This document shows positions 10,764 to 22,300 of a stretch of 64,000 nt of DNA, piece by piece. Both the position numbers and the translations under genes were made by a program. The stretch's first letter is position 1; each line of letters opens with the position of its first letter. A model generated the notes under the pieces. It saw only the letters and a list, made by a program, of their open reading frames with translations, did no database searches and was not told where the DNA came from. Source of the DNA: Aureobasidium sp. EXF-3400 (taxonomy: Eukaryota; Ascomycota; Dothideomycetes; Dothideales; Saccotheciaceae); contig SWBL01000016.1 in the NCBI GenBank assembly GCA_024195585.1, forward strand, positions 209,643-273,642, written 5' to 3'.

Positions 10764-12545
10764 ATGCGCCCAGCCCTTCTAAGAAGGACCGATCCGCTAT
10801 CGAGGGAGCCAGTGGTCTCAATTCTAGCCGAAGAGTTTGATTCACCGTGGATGCCCGGTGAAAATCTGGCGTAAGTTCTCTGCTGTGCTTGCTGTTTCCT
10901 CAGCACAAAGTCTGACCTTCTCTTCTTTTCAGCGAATCGCCGGATTCAAGCTCAGACATAAGCACAGCCAACAGTCCACGCCTTCGCCCAGTGTCTGAAG
11001 AAACTTTGCCGTAAGTCATGAGGTGAACTTCCCACCGAGACCAACGCTGACCTGATGTACTTCGCCAGGAGAAACTTAAATATCGATCTACCTATGATCA
11101 CCGTCGATGGTCTGCGCTTGCTCGCACTGCCCAATGAGATCCTGGCTACGATCTGCGCCGACAATGACCTATCAGTAAACGACCTGGCTGCCATGCGACT
11201 TACCAACAAGGAACTCCATGCTGTCGCAACTCAGGAATTTGCTCAACGATACTTCCAGAATCCTTTCGTTATGATGTTGAAAGACAGTCTCGAAACATTG
11301 GTGAAAATCTGTAAACATCCTGTCTTTGGACCACAAGTCCGGAAGATTCAACTGCTCAACAACTTCTTCTACCCCGGAAATCTGGTTTTCTTCGCGCAAG
11401 AGATGAAAGATGCATACCGTCCCACAGGAACAACAAGACTATTGACAAGAAGAAAACGACTGCAGCGTTTCATAGATCTGGTCGCTGACCAGTATGTTCT
11501 TCTCCGGTCTGGTGCTGGACTCAAGATATTGGAAGAGGCTTTTGGAACTCTTGGAGAACAAGGCGGGTCAGTCGCTGTTGCTTCGCAGGAGTTCGAATTG
11601 TCTTCTCCACCGATAGGTTGGTTACGCATCGCCGAGGACCTCCGCAACGACAGGATTGGCTGTATCTTGGGTGAGCCTGAAGTAATGTCAACAACGAGTA
11701 TTCTGCTCGAAGCAGCGCAAGCAGCTGCATGCTCTGTACATAAGCTTGAGGTCGGAGTGGACTTCTTCAAAGTAGAGAATTTCAGAGAGCAACTTGGCCT
11801 TCACGTTTTTGATGAGTCGCTCTTGCTCGGCTTGCAGGAGTTTACCTTTCACTTCCAATGGCAGAACAGAGATAGACACCAAAACTTACTCGCAGAACGG
11901 CATCTTGTGTCTCTTCTAGAACTGCTGCCGAAGGATCTCAAGACTTTAGTGGTGTCTTCGGATGCAGAACTTTTGAAGGACTATCCTGAAGCTTTCGCGC
12001 TCTACGAGCCGCCATACATGGAACTACGCCGTGATCTTCTCACAACCATGCAACCCACTGCTCTCGAGGTCATCTACCTGAGCAGAATGTTGTTGTACCA
12101 GGACGATCTGCTGCCATTTCTGAACGCTCACAGGTGTTCTCTGAAAAAGTTGGTTCTTGATAGAGTATACCTTCTTGGAGATTGGGAGCGAGTACTGTCT
12201 CGCATCGCTGACAATCTTCCTTCTCTCGAGTATTTTGGTCTCAGAAAAGCACGAACAGCCAGCGAATATCGTCACCCCTGGTACAACGGATTTGCAGCCA
12301 AGATAGAGCATTGGTTCTTTGAGAGCGTCGAATTCAAAAACAGAGAGGGGATGTGTCAGGAAATCAAAATGTTCATCGAGTTGCAGGAGGCAGAGAAACA
12401 AGCCAAACAGGCTCACGAGCAAGCTCTGAAGCAAGCACGAGAACAGCGTCAGGCAGGACGGAGGATCGCTAAGACCAACCCACCGCGTCGCTCAAAGCGT
12501 ATTGCGGAGAACAAGTCATCAGAGAACCAGAAGCAGGAGGGTTAA
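10764..12545 (+). CDS. F-box-like protein, paralogue 4 of 4, with extended ends
   Basis: Three exons, 10764-10870, 10933-11010 and 11069-12545, give 553 residues. Both introns have GTAAGT donors and CAG acceptors, and phases match. The ~60-residue N-terminal extension is acidic and Ser/Pro-rich and is absent from the other copies. Then follow the F-box-like LLALPNEILATICADN, the shared ICKHPVFGPQVRKI, an LRR-like middle, and the family block LNAHRCSLKKLVLDRVYLLGDW. The last ~50 residues form a Gln/Glu/Ala/Lys coiled coil ending in a basic tail (RRIAK...PPRRSKRIAENK) that could be a nuclear localisation signal. SCF adaptor function is inferred. Confidence 0.82.
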
Positions 12546-13711
12546 ATAGCGAAAGCAGACTTGTGGTGGTCGGGATGTCCTCAGCAGTTTTCTCCATTCG
12601 AGCAATGTTCAACTAGACTTATGAATTAGGCAGTATGAAATAGCATATCAGTTGAAGTCTTCATTTTCACTGAAAGCCGTATATCGTTTTCGACTATACT
12701 TACCTGCGGCAGGTACCTCGAAAATGAGGTCAGCCGCCAAGTCAACGAGGCTTGACAAGAAACATGACTCTCCATAAACGTACCAAGAGTCCAAGACCTG
12801 CACGTTTGCCAGCCGCGGCGCCCGCACTTGCCCGCAAGCAACGCCTCCATGAGTCTTGCCTAAATGACAAGAGTTCGGCCACCAAAGCTTGCCGAAACTA
12901 CATCTTCGTCCATCGTTAGTCTTGAAGATGCGACTTGAGACCAATGTTCTGAGAGAACCTTTGCGGAAAAGACAAGGAAGCAACTGCCGTGAAGAAGGAG
13001 AGGTGGAAATAAACTTCTAGCCACTTATTGCTGCGAGGCTCATGTGATGCGGAGGTTGTATGATGATCGGGGTTCTCACCGTCGACCAACTCCGTACCCC
13101 ACACCGGGGTAGAACGGCGAGTTGTGCGATGGCTGTTTTGGTTTCGCTCGTTGGAAAGTCTGCTTGGCTGATTCAAGTCACTTTCCTGTTGGTTCTCTGA
13201 GTTCAGATTGGGTGTGAAGTTCTTCGGCGCATGAACACGGACATGGTTGCGATTCGCTCAGTAATTGCCGGCTGACTTGTGGGAGATCTGGCCAGGCCAG
13301 GTTGCCCAAGGATGTATCAAAACCACCGAAGATACAACGAAACGATTGGAGTGGCCTAGGGCGACACTCAACCCCCTCTTCCGAAAAGCAAGGAACAGGT
13401 TTGGAACGAAGGGAAAAGGCGCGTGTCACGCTAAGGATCCTCCTCGTGCAACCCCGCGGTACAATACTCTAACCCCAGATCTGCTCAATTGTGGGTCCAT
13501 TCGGTCGGTTCGGTCTGCTCATTTGCGGGGATATCCAACGGCTTCACGGGCTTTCTGAAGCTAGTGTCTTGGTCTAGGTCTGGGCAGAAGCGCCACGGCC
13601 ACGCTGAGGTTGCATATATAACCGCTGTGGGATGCATGTTGTTTCTTTGCTGTTCATCGCTGGATATCAGTGGTTACTTCTCTCTTCATACCATTCATCT
13701 TTTCGCCCGCC
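12546..13711. promoter_or_regulatory. Intergenic region and promoter of the MFS gene
   Basis: No convincing gene. A TATA box (CATATATAA) lies at 13613-13621, about 90 nt upstream of the transporter ATG. Two GCGGGG hexamers, at 13452-13457 (reverse) and 13525-13530, match the CreA carbon-repression consensus SYGGRG. Such hexamers occur often by chance, so regulation by glucose is only a suggestion. Confidence 0.45.
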
Positions 13712-15393
13712 ATGGCGACCCATACCCATCGTGATATACTGGACGAGAAGGCTTACGCCAAGCATGAGGAGTTCCTGGATGGCATGCCTAATGAGCCCAA
13801 TGTTTTGACTCCTGACGAATTGGAGGTCGAGAAGAAGTTGCGTCGAAAGATCGATTTTCTGATCATGCCTCTGGTTGTTTTGGTATACTTGATGAACTAC
13901 ATCGATCGGTAAGCTCTCGTCATTTGCATGTTTTGTTTCCAGAGGACTCACAATGAAACAGTAACAACTATGCAGCCGCTCGTCTGCAGGGTCTCGAAAA
14001 GGATCTCGGTCTTGTAGGAGACCAGTATCAGATCGGTCTCTCGCTCTTCTTTTGTTCTTATATCCTTGCTCAGTTGCCTAGCAACCTCGCTTTGAACTAT
14101 TGTGGACGCCCCTCTTGGTACCTTGGGTTCTTCATTATCGCTTGGGGACTGGTGTCGACAGTGACTAGCCAAGTCCAAAACTTCGCTGGAATCCTCGTGT
14201 GTCGCGTGGTTCTAGGCTTCACCGAAGCGCCGTTCTTCCCAGGGTGAGTTTGTCGAATCGTGTTTGCCAAAGATTCGAAGAAGCTGACGTTTATCAAGTA
14301 TTCTCTTCTATCTCTCGAAGTGGTACACCAAGAAGGAATTGAACTTGAGAATGTCCTTGTTCTATGCTGGCTCGTTGCTCAGTGGTGCATTCGGCAGTTT
14401 GATCGCGGCCGGTATTCTGAGAGGGCTTAACGGCCACAATGGAATGGGCGCCTGGCAGTGGTAAGTGACTCGAGCAAGTAATCAAGCTCTGGAGCTGACA
14501 AGACGACCAGGCTTTACATCATTGAAGGTGTTATCACCGTCGGCGTTGGCATCATCGTCGTCCTGTTTTTGCCCGACTTCCCAGAGACCTGGAAAGCCCT
14601 GTCCCCCGAGATGAGACACGTCGCCATCAAGCGCCTTTCTCTCGATGCTGCCGAAGCCGATCAGGATGAAGAAGGTGGTATGTCGCAGCTGAAGGGAATG
14701 AAGATGGCATTCGCAGATCCCAAGACATACCTTCTCGCTCTGATGTACTTCTGCATCACCGGTGCCGCTGGTTTCCAAAACTTCTTCCCTACCTTGACAA
14801 GATCTCTGGGATACGGTCCCTTCATCTCTTTGTTGCTGGTTGCACCTCCATACATCTTCATGGTTTTCTGGTCGCTGTTCCACTCCTGGATGTCCGATAA
14901 GAGGTCCAACCGTTTCTACTTCTTCGTCTACCCAATTCCGTTGGCAATCATCGGTATGGTGATTTTCATGACTACCACGGGTTTCGGTCCTCGTTACTTC
15001 TCTTTCTTCTTGATGATGTTCGTCTTCACCATCAATGGAACACAATTCGCATGGATTTCAAGCTCGATTCCCAGACCACCTGCCAAGCGCGCTGCCGCTC
15101 TGGCCATCATGAACGCACTTGGAAACTCAACTTCCATCTGGACCTCATTCACCTACCGTCCCGGAGACAAGCCATACTACCGCCCTGGTCTCGGTATTGC
15201 GGCTGGCTTGTTGGTTGGCGCCTTCTTCCTTGCTTGCACCCTGCGCTGGTACTTGCAAAGACAAAACAAGGCACTCGAGGAGTTGGAGAACGAAGGCTCG
15301 AATCTATCGCCAGAGCGTTTGAGAGCGTTGATGAAGAGAGCCGAGGTCCATGATCTTTCGATGATGCAGAAAGGCTTCCGTTATCTGGTATGA
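13712..15393 (+). CDS. MFS transporter, allantoate permease (Dal5-like) family
   Basis: Four exons, 13712-13908, 13962-14243, 14299-14460 and 14511-15393, all with GT-AG ends and matching phases, give 507 residues. The N-terminus is cytoplasmic and charged. TM1 ends in LMNYIDRNNYAAARLQGLEKDLGL, the signature of the anion:cation symporter branch. RVVLGFTEAPFFPG is the conserved motif after TM4. About 12 membrane segments can be counted, with a central hydrophilic loop around residues 230-260. Substrates in this branch include allantoate, vitamins, nicotinate, sugar acids and oligosaccharides. The rhamnosidase 317 nt downstream on the same strand suggests rhamnose or a rhamnoside, but this is inference. 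Confidence 0.88.
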
Positions 15394-15710
15394 GTATTGG
15401 GGGGTGCGACGTTTGACGACCGTAACGAAATATAAGCAATCAGCATATTGTTGTTCTAGCACCATAAGTCTCCGAGTTCTTCGAGTTGTGATGATGGTGA
15501 TGTCGATATTAGTGTTGATGTGTCAATGTTGACTGTCAACAATTCGAATTCCGGGTTTGTGAAAGAGCATCAACGAGCAGAGCCATCGCGTGTCGGGCGA
15601 AGATGCACCGAAGAAGCCGAAGATACCCCGCACCGTAACACTTCCTTTCCATTTGCTGATGGTTCTCTCAACCATAACAAAATGTAGACCACCTTCTCAT
15701 TGCCAGCATC
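15394..15710. other. Short spacer between transporter and rhamnosidase
   Basis: 317 nt between co-oriented genes. No gene seen. It must hold the transporter 3' end and the rhamnosidase promoter. Confidence 0.4.
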
Positions 15711-18473
15711 ATGGCCAGAATCAAGGTCTCACGACCTTTGATCGAACATCACAACTATGGCGATGCCGATTCAACCCTGCCTATCTACACTGGACATCGC
15801 CAACCTCGACTTTCTTGGCGCTTCGAAGCCACTGATGACACCCTGACAGGTTGGCAACAGACTCACTACACCATCAAGACATCTGCATGGGGTCAGCCGC
15901 ATCCAGAAATATCCGTTGAGAGTTCAGATTCAGTGCTTGTCCCTTGGCCTGGAAATCCCTTCGCCTTGGACAGCAGCTGCAGAGTAAAAGTTCGTGTAGA
16001 TGGAAAAGATGAGCACGGTGACATCGTGAGTTCACTTTGGTCAGATGAAACCACGGTGGAGTTCGTGCCTTCGCAGGAACAACTTTCTGCAAACTTTATT
16101 GGTTCGGCTCAACCTCAGCCTGACGGTTCACTCCGACCCCTACGCTTCCGCAAATCTTTCAACGTGCCTGAGTACGACTGCATCGTGGACAAGGCAAAGT
16201 TGTACGTCACCGCATATGGTGTCTACCAGGTATTCATCAATGGTAAGCGAGTTGGCAATGATCAGATGGCGCCCGGCTGGACAAGCTATACACATCGTCA
16301 CCTCTATCAAACTCACAATGTCCGAGATCTCTTGAGACCGGGACGCAACGTCATCGGCATTGAGGTCGCCGAAGGATGGTACGCTGGTCGACTCGGCTGG
16401 GCTGGACAGCGACAGCTCTATGGTACAGCCCTTGGAGTATTCGCTGAGCTACAAGTGGTCGCAACTGAGAGACAAGGTGCTATCACGATCATAACGGACG
16501 ACACATGGGAATGCGGGTACGGCCCGCTGACTACTAGCGACATATATGATGGCGAGACCTTTTCCCAGGAGGACGAACAGACTGGCTGGAACGACGAATT
16601 TGACTATGAGAAGCCAGGCCGGTGGATGTCAACAAAATTACTGCCACCCACTCAAGCTGAAATGCTCCCATCCGAAGTTCCACCCGTTAAAGTGACCGAG
16701 CACATCAGACCCTCACAGATCTTCGCTAGCAAAACTGGCAAGAATATCATCGATTTTGGACAGAACGTCGTCGGTAAGCTGCTTGTCAAGAACCTCGTGA
16801 AGCCACCAGGTCAGGAGATTGTATTCCGTCATGCCGAGGTGCTTGAAGACGACGAGCTTGGAGTGCGCCCTCTACGAAGCGCTGTGGCCAAAGATACCAT
16901 TATTCCAAATGGAGAAGCAATTGAGAACTGGTCACCGCAGCATACTTTTCATGGTTTCCGATATGTGGAGGTCAGCGGCTGGTCTCCCTCAGACGAACAA
17001 TGTCCATTGACACTGGAAAGTATCGAAGCACTTGTCATGCATACAGATATGAAACGCACTGGATGGTTCTCCTGCTCGGATCCGCTCGTCAACAAACTGC
17101 ATGAGAACACCGTGTGGAGTATGCGTGGGAACTTCTTGTCAATTCCAACGGATTGCCCGCAAAGAGATGAACGTTTAGGTTGGACCGGTGATATTCAAGT
17201 ATTCGGTCCATCGGCAAATTTTCTGTTCGATACTGGTGCTATGCTCAGTCACTGGCTCAAGGATGTGGCTAGCGAACAAAAGGATAACAATGGAATTCCA
17301 CCATTCGTAGTGCCCAATATCCTTGATTCTGACACAGGAGACAATTCTTGGGGCAAGTTTCCTCAAGCAGTGTGGGACGATGTGGTCATTTTACTACCGT
17401 GGTCTCTATATCGTGCTTTTGGAGATATCAACATTCTCAAGCGTCAATATCCGAGCATGCAGATGTGGCTTGAACGAGGTGTCAGGAGGGGCGCTGACGG
17501 TCTTTGGGATCCTTCTTTCCATCAACTTGGTGACTGGCTAGATCCAAGCGCGCCACCCAACAGACCCGGCGAGGCAAAAACTGACGGCACCTTCGTCGCA
17601 GATGCCTATCTTGTACATGTTACCCACCTTATGAGTATCATCAGCGAAGAACTTGGACACAAGGGAGAAGCTGCCAAGTACGTTGTCGAACACAAGAAGT
17701 TGAAGAAGGCATTTGGCAGGAAATACATTACCATTGAAGGACTTCCTGTCGCAGACACTCAGACCGGGCTGGCCTTGACGATCATGTTCGATCTGTTCAA
17801 GACTCCCGAACAAGCAAAGGTAGCAGCGGCAAGATTGGGAAGAGCAGTCAAGCTGGCAAACTTCAAAGTAGCCACCGGCTTCGTCGGAACTCCAATTGTG
17901 ACACATGCTTTGTCTTCGGTCGGTCTCCAGAATCTCGCCTATCGTATGCTCTTCGAGGAAGAATGTCCTTCTTGGCTCTATCCAATCACTATGGGGGCTA
18001 CAACTATCTGGGAGCGCTGGAATAGCATGCTGCCGGATGGTAGCATCAACCCAGGAGAGATGACCAGCTTCAATCACTATGCTCTAGGCTCGATTGTACA
18101 ATGGTTACACGAAGTCGTTGGTGGTATCAGCCCACTTGAGCCCGGTTGGAAGCACTCGCTCATTAGACCTGTACCCGGTGGATCACTCACACATGCGGAG
18201 GTCAAACACGATACGCCTTATGGCATGCTGAGTTGCAAGTGGTCTATCGATGATGGGCAATTTATGCTTTCCATAACAGTGCCCCCAAACACGACTGCGG
18301 AAGTTGTCATGCCTGACAAACAAGCAAGTCCAACCTTGGGCGAGGAGGAACAAGGCTTCGAAGTTGGATCTGGACGTTATGAGTTCTCGTGTGCTTATGA
18401 GCCTGAGAAGTGGAAACCTGAAGCTATTCCTATTCCGTTCTACACGCCAGTCAAGAAGCAGCTATGGTCATGA
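15711..18473 (+). CDS. Alpha-L-rhamnosidase, glycoside hydrolase family 78
   Basis: One uninterrupted frame of 920 residues from an ATG in good context. An N-terminal beta-sandwich (LPIYTGHRQPRLSWRFEATD) precedes the Bac_rhamnosid_N-type domain (KAKLYVTAYGVYQVFINGKRVG, then ALGVFAELQV). The (alpha/alpha)6 catalytic domain carries DCPQRDERLGWTGD at residues ~481-494, the family hallmark containing acidic catalytic residues, and a later TTIWERWNSM motif. A C-terminal beta-sandwich closes the protein. There is no signal peptide, so the enzyme is probably intracellular and acts on imported rhamnosides, which fits the neighbouring transporter. It releases terminal alpha-L-rhamnose from flavonoid glycosides, saponins or pectic fragments. 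Confidence 0.93.
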   Translation: MARIKVSRPLIEHHNYGDADSTLPIYTGHRQPRLSWRFEATDDTLTGWQQTHYTIKTSAWGQPHPEISVESSDSVLVPWPGNPFALDSSCRVKVRVDGKDEHGDIVSSLWSDETTVEFVPSQEQLSANFIGSAQPQPDGSLRPLRFRKSFNVPEYDCIVDKAKLYVTAYGVYQVFINGKRVGNDQMAPGWTSYTHRHLYQTHNVRDLLRPGRNVIGIEVAEGWYAGRLGWAGQRQLYGTALGVFAELQVVATERQGAITIITDDTWECGYGPLTTSDIYDGETFSQEDEQTGWNDEFDYEKPGRWMSTKLLPPTQAEMLPSEVPPVKVTEHIRPSQIFASKTGKNIIDFGQNVVGKLLVKNLVKPPGQEIVFRHAEVLEDDELGVRPLRSAVAKDTIIPNGEAIENWSPQHTFHGFRYVEVSGWSPSDEQCPLTLESIEALVMHTDMKRTGWFSCSDPLVNKLHENTVWSMRGNFLSIPTDCPQRDERLGWTGDIQVFGPSANFLFDTGAMLSHWLKDVASEQKDNNGIPPFVVPNILDSDTGDNSWGKFPQAVWDDVVILLPWSLYRAFGDINILKRQYPSMQMWLERGVRRGADGLWDPSFHQLGDWLDPSAPPNRPGEAKTDGTFVADAYLVHVTHLMSIISEELGHKGEAAKYVVEHKKLKKAFGRKYITIEGLPVADTQTGLALTIMFDLFKTPEQAKVAAARLGRAVKLANFKVATGFVGTPIVTHALSSVGLQNLAYRMLFEEECPSWLYPITMGATTIWERWNSMLPDGSINPGEMTSFNHYALGSIVQWLHEVVGGISPLEPGWKHSLIRPVPGGSLTHAEVKHDTPYGMLSCKWSIDDGQFMLSITVPPNTTAEVVMPDKQASPTLGEEEQGFEVGSGRYEFSCAYEPEKWKPEAIPIPFYTPVKKQLWS

Positions 18474-19465
18474 GATGGAAGGTACTTAATTCACTCTTTC
18501 CATTGATCCGCTCAACTCGTCGATCCTGTTGCCCCGCTCTGGACTCACAATGCTTTTGGTCTTTTTCTACACCAAGTTCACCAAGGCACCCTGAACTATA
18601 TCATGTGTTTGGCTAAGCTATCGTCGCAACGCAAAGATATACGGACACGAGGATCCTCAACATCTTAATCTGCCTAGTCCTCGAATTCATGGATAGAAAC
18701 CTTAGAGCACACGTATCGAAGCATAGCTTACAACCCCTCGGCATCTCAGATGACAGGACTTGGTAGGTAAGTGAGTAGGTCTGGTTAGGGGGAGGGTGGA
18801 GGGTCTGGTAATCATTCCATTAGCTAGGACTCGCGAATGCTAAGCACTACTCACTTACCACCGCAACGATGGAGCTACCCGTGAGCCCCGGACTCATTTA
18901 TCTTTCCAGTCGATCGATACACATCAATGATAGTTGCGCAGTCGATTCATCTGGTCGTTTAATTCTGGCTGACACGTGCTTGTTCTGGGAATGAGCGGAG
19001 TGTTCCAACGCGAGAGCTCATAAACTGGTTCGACACTTCTCTGCAGACAGAAATCGTTGCAGAGAATGTGCGTACCTGGAGTACCAGACAGAAAAGCACC
19101 TGCCATACGGACTTGTGATGTATCGACACACTTTGCAGCAGCGCCAACTCCATATCAACGTCGAGCGTGCTTAGATCGCACACTAAGTAGAGTGATGACG
19201 ATATAGCCCCGAGGCCAGAGTCAAATGGATGACATACTTCGTGAAACCTGGGCTACGAACGAAGCAACGACACATATAGCAAGACGGACGTATACGAGCT
19301 GTATGGACACAGCTGCACATACATCTCGTCCTCGGCGAGGCTGAGAGAGATAACAAACAGGACTTTGCTAAGGATATCAAGCGAGATTCTCGATGGAGAC
19401 AAACGTGAGCCAGAACCATCGAGCCTGATGACTATCTCCTTGGGCGTGAATACTCGAAGCACTTA
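18474..19465. other. Gene-less stretch
   Basis: About 990 nt between converging genes. The short open frames here lack splice logic or composition bias. I see nothing I can name. Confidence 0.4.
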
Positions 19466-20235
19466 TCACGCGGGGCCCCAAAGAGTGATGCTCTCAATGT
19501 TACAAACAACAGTATCCGCTTGCACAGTCGACTGAACACCGGTAATGCTGACATTTGTTGCACCGTTGTAATTCCAAGGATACTCGGTGCAGAATCCAGT
19601 GTCGCTGCCAGTAGCAATCTGTATCGCTGTCAGTGCGACGCTCCGCTCAGCGCATCATACGACTCACCAGGACGACATCCTCGAAGATTACTGGGCCGAA
19701 ATCCCAGGTTCCGTAGAGCTCAGCTGCAAATGGGGCATCGTTCATTGTCTTGTCGGCGATCGGGAACGAATTTGTCGCAACCGCTTCACCGCAATTTTTG
19801 TCTATCACGCTGACCCATTCGGTTCTGTTCAGATCCCGAGTGTTGTTGAAGAACAAGACGTCACCTTCTATAGCGCTGAAGCCGCCTCCCCAAGAAAGAC
19901 CTGTAGACGTGTCAATCAAATGGCTAAATGCCAGGCAGGATTGACTTACTCGGGTTCGAGCAACACCATCCACTGCCAAACCACCAACCTCCGGATCTAC
20001 CGTCAAGCACGTTCTGGTATACACCCGAGTTGTCCGTCGTCTGCAGTCCTGGCCAAAGGTAGTTTGTCGCCGCCTCGTGGATTGCGGGAACAATCATGTT
20101 GCCAGATTGAGAGATGAATTCTTGTCCATCTGGTGTCGTGAATGCGACAAAATGCCAGTCTTGAGCGTGTGTGTAGGTAAATAAGAGGAGTGTCAGAAAA
20201 GCAGTGTACATGATGGAACCGCCAGCGGGCGACAT
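19466..20235 (-). CDS. Secreted protein of unknown function, three exons
   Basis: Exons 20235-19950, 19900-19668 and 19618-19466 (introns with GTAAGT and GTGAGT donors) give 223 residues; the second ATG at 20211 places a signal peptide (MYTAFLTLLLFTYTHAQ) at the very start. The mature part is rich in Trp, Gly and Asn. It has segments such as YLWPGLQTTDNSGVYQNV, GGWWFGSGWC, LSWGGGFSAIEGD and GTWDFGPVIFEDV, and several N-glycosylation sequons, and ends NIESITLWGPA. The pattern suggests a beta-sandwich. The AEL...WDFGPVIF segment is faintly like the end of eqolisin (G1) glutamic peptidases, but I cannot identify catalytic Gln/Glu residues, so I do not call a protease. Confidence 0.75.
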
Positions 20236-21637
20236 TCTTAAACAGATGTTGGAACAGGGTGCAAGAAATGCAGAACGCGACGATAATAGTTCTGGTCGAG
20301 ACGTGTTACAAAAGAAACGCAGTAGAGAGTAAGTCGCTCCGACTTAGATACATATGATCTCTTTGAACGGGCCAGACTCTATTGCCTCTTTGCCATAGCT
20401 CTCGTATACAACGATTTATCGAACGTCATGTATAACGATCATCTGCTTCGCAACGGTTGTCGAGTCGCAGCACCAAAATTTCGGTAGAACTCAGCCACCG
20501 TTGATTTGCCCTGATTCGTTTTTACAAGTCTTCCGTTACTTGAGAAGAGCCGGGTGTACTATCTTTCCAGTGATTGAAATCCTTGTCTTAGAATCTTGCC
20601 CAATGTGTACAACTCATTCAATTATACTTGATCGATACGAGAAACATCGCTATGACATTGCTGAAGCATGGAGAACTCGTACAAATCCGGCTGAAGAGTT
20701 GCAGAGCAGACACTCTGTGGAGTGAGGACAGCAGATGCGACGTGATCCAGCGGATTCCAGCCTCCTCTCTCCCTCCACACGAGTCTTCTATTCTGCCGTG
20801 ATTCGTCTTGACCAGGACTCTTTGATGTTGACGAAGATGACGTGTGATCTGGAGCAGAAGAGATAGTCGACACGCTTGTGCAAATCGTCGTCGAGGTCAT
20901 GAAAAGCATATCATATAACATAGGATTGTGGTGGCATTACGTCTGAGATGATAGTAGGGTTCGGCCTGAAAGGCGGCTCGGCCGAATTAGACTTTGTCTC
21001 GTATTTACGAATCGACCCCTATCCTGAATTTCTGAGAGCGATGTTATCGCTCAGTAGCCAAAGCAAACCCCCCTACAGGATATGGATTAGCGCTTTAGCA
21101 CCGCGTTGGATGTGCTCAGGTCCCTGCGGAACCAGAACAGGAAATTCGATTTCGTATTTCTCGACGTGGACTGGTTGAGTCAACATCGAGACGTTGACAC
21201 GACGATCAGTGCCTTGAGGCAAGGCAGCGTTGTATATGTGGGCAATGTAGCGTGGACGATTAGTATAGGCCATAGCGCGAGGATATCATCCGTCAGCGTG
21301 TTCGTTACGCTGCGCCAGAGAGCGAGACTCTTCCAGACTTTGTATGAGATTATCTTTGCATCCAAAACCCTAGAACAAAAGAGGCTAGTGACGCCGAGTA
21401 CAGTCGACGACATGTCTTCTTCTAGGTATTCCTTGCTGTGAATCAAGACGTCGCGACACGGAAAAACCTTCCGGTCTATCCATGATGATGGGAGACGACT
21501 GCAACAGACATCGAAGACGTGATTGAGACCGGGTCCGTGATCCTGTCTGATTTAATGATTTCGAAGTCAAGGCAAAGAAATGTTTGTCGAAGTGTTGAGA
21601 ACCTGATTAGAAGAACAAACAAGAACTGATTTGACAG
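20236..21637. other. Gene-poor stretch with unexplained coding-like fragment
   Basis: No intact gene. On the minus strand at about 21265-21073 a frame reads YTNRPRYIAHIYNAALPQG and on to LVPQGPEHIQRGAKALIHIL before a stop. Its composition looks protein-like, but there is no start, and a competing plus-strand frame overlaps it. It could be a relic. The rest is unremarkable. Confidence 0.3.
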
Positions 21638-21945
21638 GTCCAGTCAAGGTGTATCTGGGCTGCTTTTTCTTCCGATGCTTGGTACGGTGTTCAAGTTGTT
21701 GCTGCTGGTACTCCCACTGGCTTTGTCCAGACCTTCAGCAATCTGGCCGCTTTCTACTCTGCTGATCAGCATCAGGGCTTCACTCTCTTGAACACCTACG
21801 ATGATCCTACTTACGGTTCCAAGTGCTCTGCCATCTCTGGCTGCAACAGCTTCAACATCTATTTCGAGGGAGACTTCCAGTACGATCCATCAGTCGTAGC
21901 TTGTAACAACCCTGCTAGCACCAATGCGGCAATACTTGCTCTGAT
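21638..21945 (+). pseudogene. Fragment of a fungal secreted-protein gene
   Basis: After a possible splice acceptor (TTGACAG) the frame reads SSDAWYGVQVVAAGTPTGF, then QTFSNLAAFYSADQHQGFTL, a Cys-containing SKCSAISGCNSFNIYFE and CNNPASTNA. This is characteristic of a domain found in secreted, often Thr/Ser-rich, fungal surface proteins, where FNIYFERDPS...C is followed by KCVLWGG. Here the match stops abruptly after NPASTNA and the continuing frame is unrelated. No signal peptide or upstream exons can be found. I read it as a truncated copy; a tiny chance remains that further exons exist. Confidence 0.55.
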
Positions 21946-22300
21946 AAGAGAGTGGATAGGCACTGACTCAATCAACCGGCCCTCACATGCAATACCTTTG
22001 CCATCAGCGGCGGCTTTACGGCCCTGCGCCAATTCGTCTATCAGCCTGATCAGCTCTTATGGATCGCTCTTCGCTAAAAACAAAGTCAGCTACTCTTTTT
22101 TTGGTCTGCACTCCATCTTCATAGTCGCGATCACCATGCTGTACACTCTCAGGGCAAGCTCTCTCGTCCGACAAGAACTCACCAGAGCCGTGACCGAGAT
22201 CAACATCGATTCTTGTCTCAGCCTGATTTGGGGCGTGTCTGGAGGCTGCAGGATAGGCAGAAGATGCTCAAAAATCGTCAGTAGACTCGGAGCGGCCGCT

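Noticed and set aside
11055..11068. ATG at 11055 as start of F-box-like paralogue 4
   Set aside because: It is in the last intron; the spliced upstream exons give a longer continuous protein with matching phases.
19466..20235. Calling the secreted protein an eqolisin glutamic peptidase
   Set aside because: Only a short terminal segment is faintly similar, and the catalytic Gln and Glu could not be placed.
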